NCBI GenBank assembly: GCA_016934645.1
Contig: JAFGSL010000141.1
Location: forward strand, 1 to 11,042
DNA: 11,042 bases
DNA from: Anaerolineae bacterium
GTDB lineage: Bacteria > Chloroflexota > Anaerolineae > B4-G1 > SLSP01
Reading direction: 5' to 3'
Under the pieces are notes generated by a model. That model did not search any database and was not told where the DNA came from. It was given only the letters and a program-made list of their open reading frames with translations. Positions 6,451 to 11,042 of the stretch are shown one piece after another (position 1 is the stretch's first letter; every line of letters starts with the position of its first letter). The translations under genes were made by a program, and so were the position numbers.

Positions 6451-7173
6451 TTATTTTCCTTTTGTGTACGCGTGGCCGGCGAAAATTGCCCTTACCTCCG
6501 CGGCATTCTTCGCATGGTGTAGCGCGCCCATGCGTGTGGCTTCCTCGTCGCGCAGTTTGCGGACGTTGGTGAGGACGGCTTCGAGCCTATCCGCCGGGAA
6601 CTTCACTGCGCCATTTTCGTCCATATGGATGATCTCGCCGGGCGCGACGTCCATCCCGGCAACCGTCACCGGCACGTTGACCGCGTGCACGGCGGTGGGG
6701 CCGTGTCCCGGCGCGATACCGCTGAGCAGGTATTGGAAGCGCATCGGGCGGATTTCGTCAATGTCGCGCGATGGACCGTTGGAGATGGCACCCACACAAC
6801 CCATGGCCTGCATCGCGGTGGTCATATTGCCGCCGGAAAGCCCGACTTTACCCGCGATCTCCGGCGGGAACCGCTGTTCGAAGACGAAGATTGTGGGCTT
6901 CGGTGAGGCGTCCAGGGCGTCGATCACATCCATAAAGGAAAGGCACTGGTAGGTAGGGTCGGGCAGGCCGTAGACGCACGTGACCGCGAAACCCACCACC
7001 GGTCCCATCTCCGGGTACATACAGCGGATGCTTTGATCGGTGTACCAGTTCTGTGTCCAGGGATTGTAGAGGCCCAGGCACAGCGGGTTGTCGGGATACG
7101 TGGCGACAACGTTGGTGATGGAAGAGGTATCGAATTCTTTCAGGGCTTCCAGCATGGCTTGTATTGTTGGCAT
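6451..7173 (-). CDS. RraA-family protein (class II oxo-acid aldolase-like)
   Basis: 240 residues. The core GGNMTTAMQAMGCVGAISNG (114-133), SRD (135-137), the HAVNVPVTVAGMDVAPGE block (163-180) and DENGAVKFPAD (185-195) are the hallmark order of the RraA / 4-hydroxy-4-methyl-2-oxoglutarate aldolase fold, formerly annotated as dimethylmenaquinone methyltransferase. R136-D137 matches the conserved RD. The acidic residue expected 21 positions earlier (the D-x20-R-D motif of active aldolases) appears to be G115. Aldolase activity is therefore doubtful, and lyase, decarboxylase or regulatory roles remain open. There is no signal peptide. AGGAGG (7181-7186) lies 7 bases before the ATG, and a strong promoter precedes it. 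As the first gene of the minus-strand block it may act on the product of the downstream dehydratase. Confidence 0.85.
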   Translation of the reverse strand: MPTIQAMLEALKEFDTSSITNVVATYPDNPLCLGLYNPWTQNWYTDQSIRCMYPEMGPVVGFAVTCVYGLPDPTYQCLSFMDVIDALDASPKPTIFVFEQRFPPEIAGKVGLSGGNMTTAMQAMGCVGAISNGPSRDIDEIRPMRFQYLLSGIAPGHGPTAVHAVNVPVTVAGMDVAPGEIIHMDENGAVKFPADRLEAVLTNVRKLRDEEATRMGALHHAKNAAEVRAIFAGHAYTKGK

Positions 7174-7248
7174 ATGTTGTCCTCCTGTGCGTCATGAACC
7201 GCGAATGAGAATGCTCTAAGGTAGGTGATATATTTCCACTAGAGGTGA

Positions 7249-7277
7249 ATTGTACAATGAACCGAGGTGGCTGACAA
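7249..7277 (-). promoter_or_regulatory. Sigma70-type promoter for the RraA-like gene
   Basis: On the minus strand, TTGTCA (7272-7277) and TACAAT (7249-7254) each match the consensus at 5 of 6 positions and are separated by exactly 17 bases. The transcript would start near 7242 and carry a 5' leader of about 70 bases. It may drive much of the block down to 2128. Confidence 0.68.
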
Positions 7278-7298
7278 CCCGTGGTTGACCCTAATGAA

Positions 7299-7327
7299 AA
7301 ACCGGGATTTTAATCAAATCCCGGTTT
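7299..7327 (-). terminator. Intrinsic terminator of the repeat-protein/LysM operon
   Basis: A perfect 12-bp stem, AAACCGGGATTT (7299-7310) against 7316-7327, with a 5-base loop. On the minus strand the stem ends in a run of five T's (TTTTTCATT). It lies 20 bases past the LysM gene stop. The GC core CCGGGATT is the same as in the terminator at 2075-2108. Confidence 0.88.
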
Positions 7328-7346
7328 CTTGTGACGGAGTGGGCGT

Positions 7347-7931
7347 TTACTTCGGCAGTTTCAATTCTTGTCCAATGCGGATCAGGTTGGGGTTGGGGAT
7401 TTGATCCTTATTCAACTCGTGGATTTCAGGCCAGCGGCTGGCGTTGCCCAGTTGCTCTTTGGCGATCTTGCTCAGGCTGTCGCCCGGCTTCACGATGTAA
7501 ACGAGCTTGGCGGCTTCCTCAGCGGCCTTTGCCTCTAGTTCAGCCTTCTTGGCTGCCATTTCCGCCTCTCGCTTTGCCTCGAACTCGCGCACTTTTTCAC
7601 GGGCTTCGGCTTCTTTGCGCGCTTTCTCACGAGCTTCGGTTTCCAGGCGTGCTTTTTCGCGAGCCTCGGCCTCTGCGCGCGCCTTTTCGGCAGCCGCTGC
7701 AGCTTCCATCTGCTTGATTTTTTCAGCAGCCTCTTTGGCCTGTGCCTCAGCTTCTCTGGCGCGCTTCTCGGCGATCTTGCGACGGGTTTCCTCCTCAAGC
7801 GCGTCCGCCTGGCGCTTGGCTTCCGCTTCGGCGGCGGCAGCCTCCGCTGCCTCTTTCTCGTCGCGATCCGTCACGGCATCGATCATCTTTCCCAACAACC
7901 CTTTACCCTTTTTATCTCTCTTGTCTGCCAT
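7347..7931 (-). CDS. Coiled-coil LysM-domain protein
   Basis: 194 residues with three parts. Residues 1-23 are a Lys-rich N-terminus. Residues 24-142 are an almost uninterrupted Ala/Glu/Lys/Arg helix, certainly a long coiled coil or single alpha-helix, including four tandem 10-residue units EKARxExEAR (82-121). Residues 145-192 form one LysM domain (IVKPGDSLSKIAKEQLG to NPNLIRIGQELKLP), very like the LysM of YgaU-type proteins. No signal peptide is present, so the protein either stays in the cytoplasm, as YgaU/XkdP-like LysM proteins do, or leaves by a non-Sec route. AGGAGG lies 9 bases before the ATG. The 34-base gap and shared strand make it co-transcribed with the repeat protein upstream. 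The LysM call is firm; the role is unknown. A scaffold or spacer function is a guess. Confidence 0.88.
   Translation of the reverse strand: MADKRDKKGKGLLGKMIDAVTDRDEKEAAEAAAAEAEAKRQADALEEETRRKIAEKRAREAEAQAKEAAEKIKQMEAAAAAEKARAEAEAREKARLETEAREKARKEAEAREKVREFEAKREAEMAAKKAELEAKAAEEAAKLVYIVKPGDSLSKIAKEQLGNASRWPEIHELNKDQIPNPNLIRIGQELKLPK
7569..7688 (-). repeat. Four tandem 30-bp units inside the LysM gene
   Basis: Codons 82-121 consist of four 30-base units, each encoding a variant of EKARxExEAR. They have diverged at synonymous and some other positions. They make up part of the helical stalk and are an obvious site for unit gain or loss. Confidence 0.75.
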
Positions 7932-7965
7932 ATCAAAAAACCTCCTATCGTCTAGTGAATGATGT

Positions 7966-8889
7966 TTAGCGAGCCATCAAGGCTTGCAAAATACTCTGTG
8001 CGACAACAGTGCCCGCGGCCTGACGCGGAGTCTGTGCTTGGCGTGGTTGTGCGCCCAAGAGCGCGCGGATGAAAGCCAGACGTTTCGTCGTGGGGTCCGC
8101 GCCCGATTGCTGTGCTTGCATATAGGCTAATCCTGCGGGGAGCAGGCGTCCGAGAATGTCTCCCAGATCTAGTCCTGTGTCCTGTTGAGCCGGGGTCGTT
8201 TGTTGCGGTGTACCCATAAGTCCCCCCAGTAAACCCATTACACCACCGAGTTGATCCTGCGGTTGCTGGGCTTGCGCCTGAGGCTGCTGTTGACCGCCCA
8301 TCATTCCCCCCAGTAAATCCATGACCTCGCTGAGTTGGTTCTGCGGTTGTGTCTGGGGTTGGGGCTGCACCTGGGGCTGCTGTTGTCCGCCGAGCAATCC
8401 GCCGAGTAGATCCATCACCCCGCCAAGTTGACTTTGCTGTTGGGGTTGTGCTTGAGGCTGTTGCACGCCTGCCATACCGAGGACCATGTCAAACACACTG
8501 GGGGTGGATTGTTGAGCTGAAGGGGCACTTTCGGCGGGAATGGCACCCAGCAGGGTTTCGATCAGCGTCATCCCATCGGCACGGACTAGCTGCGACTGGC
8601 CCTCAAACTTTTCCGATGCTTGTAGCAATCCTTGTGCATAGTACTGGCTTGTACCCCCTTGCCCGTTTTCGCTCAGACGCAAGCCGGCCGAACGCAGAGC
8701 CTTTGAGGGGACATCGGTGTTGTGAGCGTGAATAGTATCCGCTACGACGCGCATGTTGGATACCATATTATCGCCGTGGTTGCCATTGAAACCATCCAGA
8801 GCGTTGATTTCCTCGCGTTGTCCGGCGACCGCCTGTAAGGCTTTGTCGAACAAACTCGCCAGATCAATGGTTGGCTGTGACTCGGACAT
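7966..8889 (-). CDS. Repeat protein with degenerate DAK2/DhaL-like N-terminus, unknown function
   Basis: 307 residues from the ATG at 8889. AGGAGG (8894-8899) lies inside the longer TTG-initiated frame (8904), which argues for the ATG. Residues 1-120 contain INALDGFNGNHGDNMVSN (28-45) and GQGGTSQYYAQG (76-87). These mirror the DGDTGxNM and GxSG blocks of DAK2/DhaL ATP-binding domains, but with Asn replacing the metal-binding Asp residues. Residues 154-230 hold three copies of Q-L-(GG/SE)-VM-(D/G)-LLGG-(L/M)-(L/M)-G, separated by Gln/Pro linkers. The C-terminus is helical (GDILGRLLPAGLAYMQAQ, RLAFIRALLGA). There is no signal peptide. It is the first gene of a two-gene operon with the LysM protein. 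The DAK2 link is an inference, and nothing else in the window indicates its role. Confidence 0.75.
   Translation of the reverse strand: MSESQPTIDLASLFDKALQAVAGQREEINALDGFNGNHGDNMVSNMRVVADTIHAHNTDVPSKALRSAGLRLSENGQGGTSQYYAQGLLQASEKFEGQSQLVRADGMTLIETLLGAIPAESAPSAQQSTPSVFDMVLGMAGVQQPQAQPQQQSQLGGVMDLLGGLLGGQQQPQVQPQPQTQPQNQLSEVMDLLGGMMGGQQQPQAQAQQPQDQLGGVMGLLGGLMGTPQQTTPAQQDTGLDLGDILGRLLPAGLAYMQAQQSGADPTTKRLAFIRALLGAQPRQAQTPRQAAGTVVAQSILQALMAR
8200..8430 (-). repeat. Three imperfect repeats encoding Gly/Leu motifs with Q/P linkers
   Basis: Codons 154-230 of the repeat protein contain three copies of a roughly 90-base unit (starts 31 and then 28 codons apart). Each encodes a short amphipathic Gly-Leu helix plus a Gln/Pro-rich spacer. 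DNA identity is visible, for example in the recurring CCCCCCAGTAAA and CTGCTGTTG stretches on the plus strand. Confidence 0.72.
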
Positions 8890-8921
8890 GGCACCTCCTA
8901 GCAAATACTTTACCGTTATAA

Positions 8922-8950
8922 ATCATGGGTTGCGCATACGAAAGTGTCAA
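8922..8950 (-). promoter_or_regulatory. Candidate proximal promoter of the repeat-protein operon
   Basis: On the minus strand, a perfect TTGACA (8945-8950) is followed after 17 bases by CATGAT (8922-8927; 4 of 6). Transcription would start near 8915, giving a short leader of about 25 bases. Confidence 0.5.
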
Positions 8951-8975
8951 GGGGCGCATGAGATGCTGTCAGATG

Positions 8976-8987
8976 ATACTTCGGTAT
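8976..8987 (-). promoter_or_regulatory. Small UUCG-tetraloop hairpin in the leader
   Basis: ATAC-TTCG-GTAT on the plus strand; the complementary strand reads ATAC-CGAA-GTAT. It would lie in the leader of a transcript from the distal promoter. The stem is only 4 bp, extendable past a mismatch, so function is doubtful. Confidence 0.3.
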
Positions 8988-9006
8988 GATTTTGAAGTCT
9001 ATAGAA

Positions 9007-9035
9007 ATTGTAGTGCAGAGATCGATAAAAGTCAA
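9007..9035 (-). promoter_or_regulatory. Candidate distal promoter of the repeat-protein operon
   Basis: On the minus strand, TTGACT (9030-9035) and TACAAT (9007-9012) each match the sigma70 consensus at 5 of 6 positions, with an exact 17-base spacer. It would give a leader of about 110 bases that runs through the proximal promoter. Confidence 0.62.
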
Positions 9036-9061
9036 ATACCTTTTGACAACCAAACCACGCA

Positions 9062-9481
9062 TTACTGCATATCGGGTGGCCGGCGCAGGCGTTTGGTTTC
9101 GCTGCGATGGCGCTTCGCCTGTAGCCGGCGTTCCCTAACCGCGCGCGAAGGTTTGGTAGCATGGCGAGGCTTGGGCACTGCGGCAGCCTGGCGGATCAGA
9201 TCGATGAGACGCTGAGTAGCGTCGCGCCGGTTGCGCCACTGCGAGCGATACTGCCGCGCGTCGATGATGAGCACGCCGTCCTGGGTGATCTGCCCGCCGG
9301 CTTGCTGCAATAGCCGCTGGCGCACGTCCTCCGGTATCGATGGAGAATGGGCCACGTCGAACCGGAGCTGGACTGCTGTCGCCACTTTGTTCACGTTCTG
9401 ACCACCTGGCCCAGAAGCGTGCACGAAGGTGTAGTCCAACTCCTGCTCGTCAATCACGATGTTTTCTGTAATGCGCAACAT
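9062..9481 (-). CDS. arfB: Alternative ribosome-rescue factor B (peptidyl-tRNA hydrolase)
   Basis: 139 residues, essentially the length of E. coli ArfB/YaeJ (140). The release-factor catalytic loop SGPGGQNVNKVATAVQLRFD (23-42) carries GGQ at 26-28. YRSQWRNR (78-85) is the second conserved block. A strongly basic, Arg/Lys-rich tail (about 105-135, including RAVRERRLQAKRHRSETKRLRR) is the part that, in known ArfB, enters the empty mRNA channel of stalled ribosomes. This distinguishes ArfB from RF1 and RF2, which are much longer and have codon-recognition domains. It hydrolyses peptidyl-tRNA on non-stop ribosomes in the cytoplasm. Only a weak GAAAG lies upstream of the ATG. It stands alone, divergent from the Rieske gene. 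Confidence 0.95.
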   Translation of the reverse strand: MLRITENIVIDEQELDYTFVHASGPGGQNVNKVATAVQLRFDVAHSPSIPEDVRQRLLQQAGGQITQDGVLIIDARQYRSQWRNRRDATQRLIDLIRQAAAVPKPRHATKPSRAVRERRLQAKRHRSETKRLRRPPDMQ

Positions 9482-9563
9482 AGTCTTTCAGCTACACTCT
9501 AGCACACAATCGCAATCTTGAAAACTACCTCATAATTCGATGCCACTTGGGCGACGTTGCTGT

Positions 9564-9591
9564 TTGCGATTTACTCCTCCGCGATTATACT
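9564..9591 (+). promoter_or_regulatory. Candidate promoter of the Rieske oxygenase gene
   Basis: TTGCGA (9564-9569; 4 of 6) and TATACT (9586-9591; 5 of 6) with a 16-base spacer, about 40 bases before the ATG at 9631. It lies inside the longest open frame (from 9547), so it also argues against that upstream start. Confidence 0.5.
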
Positions 9592-9630
9592 CAACGGCAA
9601 AGTTTAAAACCTTATCGTTTGGAGGATTCC

Positions 9631-10614
9631 ATGATTCCCAATCAATGGTATGTTGTGTTGGATTCTACACAGGTAAAGGCTAAACCGGTTGGCGTCACGC
9701 GCATGGGCGAAAAACTCGTCTTCTGGCGCGATACAGCGGGGAAAGTCGCATGCGCGCGCGATCGTTGTGTGCACCGCGGTGTGGTGCTCAGCAAGGGGAA
9801 AGTGTTAGCCACCGGGCTGTTGCAGTGTCCTTTCCACGGCTTCGAGTATGACGCCAGCGGCAAGGTGGCCAAAATTCCGGCAAACGGCAAGAATACGCCT
9901 GTACCGGAGCGGTTCAAAGTTCACAGTTACCCCACATACGAGGCGCACGGCTTCATCTGGATTTGGTGGGGCGAAAACCGACCGGATGACCTTGAACCGC
10001 CGCGCTTCTTCGACGATCTTGACGAAACCTTCACCTATGGTCAGGTACGCGATCCCTGGTACGCGCATTATTCCCGCGTCATCGAGAACCAGCTCGATGT
10101 CGTTCACTTGCCCTTCGTCCACTACAACACCATTGGACGGGGCAATCGCACCTTGGTCGACGGGCCGATCGTGCAGTGGGCAGACGAGGAAAACTTCTGC
10201 TTCTACGTCTACAACCGTGCGGACGACGGTACGCCGCCGCGCCGCCCGGAGGACATGCCAGCCCCTGACCCAGCACGCGATTTTCACCTGTGCTTCATCT
10301 TCCCCAACCTCTGGCAAAACTATATCGCCGACGATGTCCGAGTGATGGCGGCGTTTGTTCCGGTGGATGAAACACACACATTGCTGTATCTGCGGTTTTA
10401 CCAGCGGTTCTTGCGCGTGCCGTTGCTGCGTGGTCTGGTGAATTGGCTGTCGATGTTCGGGAATACCTACGTCGCACATCAAGACCGGCGCGTCGTCGTC
10501 ACTCAGGAGCCGAAACCTTCCGCCCTGCGGATGGACGAGAAGCTGATTCAGGGGGATCGTCCCATCATCGAGTACCGGCGGCGGCGACAAGAACTCATCG
10601 ACGCGGCGCAATAG
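9631..10614 (+). CDS. Rieske [2Fe-2S] non-haem iron oxygenase, terminal component
   Basis: 327 residues from the ATG at 9631, chosen because GGAGG (9621-9625) lies 5 bases before it; the open frame extends upstream to 9547. The Rieske cluster ligands are C46-x-H48 (CVHRG) and C66-x2-H69 (CPFHGFEYD). The catalytic mononuclear iron site follows in ENQLDVVHLPFVH (152-164): N153, D156 (electron bridge), H159 and H164. The third ligand is likely D285 in HQDRRVV. The general form fits the vanillate demethylase/phthalate oxygenase-like group of aromatic or sterol-type oxygenases (oxygenation or O-demethylation, needing NAD(P)H through a reductase). No reductase or ferredoxin gene is nearby, so electrons must come from elsewhere. 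The substrate is unknown. No signal peptide or membrane helix is seen. Confidence 0.9.
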   Translation: MIPNQWYVVLDSTQVKAKPVGVTRMGEKLVFWRDTAGKVACARDRCVHRGVVLSKGKVLATGLLQCPFHGFEYDASGKVAKIPANGKNTPVPERFKVHSYPTYEAHGFIWIWWGENRPDDLEPPRFFDDLDETFTYGQVRDPWYAHYSRVIENQLDVVHLPFVHYNTIGRGNRTLVDGPIVQWADEENFCFYVYNRADDGTPPRRPEDMPAPDPARDFHLCFIFPNLWQNYIADDVRVMAAFVPVDETHTLLYLRFYQRFLRVPLLRGLVNWLSMFGNTYVAHQDRRVVVTQEPKPSALRMDEKLIQGDRPIIEYRRRRQELIDAAQ

Positions 10615-10670
10615 CAGACGCTCATTCGTTCATTCGCTAAAAGTTCGTTGTCGGCCTATGCGATAGCACG

Positions 10671-11042
10671 CTATCCCCTGCGACGTCTGAGCGCGATCCC
10701 CACTAAGGCGATAATTACGACGAGTGCGCCTGCACCGCTAATCAGCGCGACGGTGCGCGAGGGGGATGATGGCTCAGGCGTCTCCAGCGTCTCCGGTGCG
10801 GCAGTAGCGGCAGCCTTTTCGACGATGGGCTGCGGTGTGGCTGTCGGTGCCAGCGTTGGTGTTGCTCGGGGGGTAGGAGTGTCGGTGGGTACGGGTTTGA
10901 ACAAGCGCACGTAATCGTAGTTCGTCTGCATGTTGTTGTTCTCGTCGCTCTCGTCCACGCGGCCTGTGCCGCCCTCTGGCGTGTCCACCCAGGCGAGGAC
11001 GACGAACGGTCCGGTGTCGTCGGGTTCCCAGCGCGGATTGCC
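10671..11042 (-). CDS. Partial secreted/surface protein: CARDB-like end, PT-rich stalk, membrane anchor
   Basis: The minus-strand frame is open to the right edge of the window, so this is the C-terminal 123 residues of a longer protein; the GTG at 10988 is not needed as a start. The first part (FVVLAWVDTP, then RVDESDENNN) matches the end of CARDB-type adhesion domains, whose last strands carry a (D/N)-x-V-x-E-x-(D/N)-E-x-N-N signature. A Pro/Thr/Ala stalk follows (PTDTPTPRATPTLAPTATPQ), then PEPSSPS, then a single transmembrane helix and RRRRG. This stalk plus anchor design is common in surface proteins of Chloroflexota. The role is probably cell-surface binding or adhesion. It converges with the Rieske gene, 56 bases apart. 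Confidence 0.7.
   Translation of the reverse strand, partial: GNPRWEPDDTGPFVVLAWVDTPEGGTGRVDESDENNNMQTNYDYVRLFKPVPTDTPTPRATPTLAPTATPQPIVEKAAATAAPETLETPEPSSPSRTVALISGAGALVVIIALVGIALRRRRG

Noticed and set aside
7569..7688. Regular 30-bp repeats as a possible CRISPR array
   Set aside because: The units are contiguous, diverged, in frame and without spacers; they encode a helical stalk.
7507..7962. Ala/Ser-rich plus-strand open frame
   Set aside because: It mirrors the Glu/Ala/Lys-rich coiled coil on the other strand; low-complexity shadow.
8890..8904. TTG start five codons upstream of the repeat-protein ATG
   Set aside because: The extra codons are the Shine-Dalgarno sequence AGGAGG itself, so the ATG at 8889 is the start.
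9547..9630. Upstream extension of the Rieske gene
   Set aside because: A candidate promoter and the GGAGG ribosome-binding site fall inside it, and Rieske oxygenases of this type normally begin near the NQWYVV strand.
9805..10611. 268-codon open frame on the minus strand
   Set aside because: It is antisense to the Rieske oxygenase, whose cluster and iron ligands are all intact.
10661..10674. GATAG/CTATC palindrome at the end of the surface-protein gene
   Set aside because: Only a 5-bp stem with no T-tract; too weak for a terminator or repeat call.

Overview
The window looks like chromosomal DNA from a free-living, probably environmental bacterium. Several traits fit the Chloroflexota (Anaerolineae/Caldilineae type): a PT-rich secreted stalk ending in a membrane anchor, a deazaflavin-type nitroreductase-fold protein, a LysM/coiled-coil protein, and sugar-acid catabolic genes next to a multiheme cytochrome. 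This placement is an inference from gene content; no rRNA or marker phylogeny is available. I see no tRNA, rRNA, CRISPR array, IS element or phage module.

Layout. (1) About 1-2048, plus strand: the end of a small membrane protein, then a three-gene run made of an F420H2-dependent quinone reductase/nitroreductase-family protein, a SAM methyltransferase overlapping it by ATGA, and a four-helix membrane protein. A strong bidirectional terminator at about 2075-2108 closes it. (2) 2128-7173, minus strand: a catabolic-looking block, read in the order RraA-like protein, membrane-anchored multiheme cytochrome c, enolase-superfamily sugar-acid dehydratase, aldo/keto reductase, and an unrecognised conserved protein. 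A good sigma70-type promoter (7249-7277) precedes the RraA-like gene. Two intergenic inverted repeats flank the aldo/keto reductase. (3) 7347-8889, minus strand: a two-gene operon encoding a protein with a degenerate DAK2/DhaL-like N-terminus and three Gln-rich/Gly-Leu repeats, followed by a signal-less coiled-coil LysM protein. Its promoter region holds two candidate promoters, and a terminator ends it. (4) 9062-9481, minus: arfB, a ribosome-rescue hydrolase. (5) 9631-10614, plus: a Rieske non-haem iron oxygenase component. (6) 10671 to the right edge, minus: the C-terminal part of a secreted, CARDB-like protein with a PT-rich stalk and membrane anchor.

How the genes may work together. In block 2 the dehydratase would make a 2-keto-3-deoxy acid, the RraA-like protein could cleave or otherwise process an oxo acid, and the aldo/keto reductase could reduce an aldehyde. 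The multiheme cytochrome between them may be an electron outlet or simply a neighbour. The most unusual part is the repeat protein/LysM pair in block 3, which matches no system I can name.

Start corrections. Four coding starts were moved from the longest open frame, or marked as edge-truncated, using Shine-Dalgarno placement: the cytochrome (6274), the repeat protein (8889), the Rieske oxygenase (9631), and the left-edge gene (open to base 1). No stretch longer than 300 bases lacks a gene.
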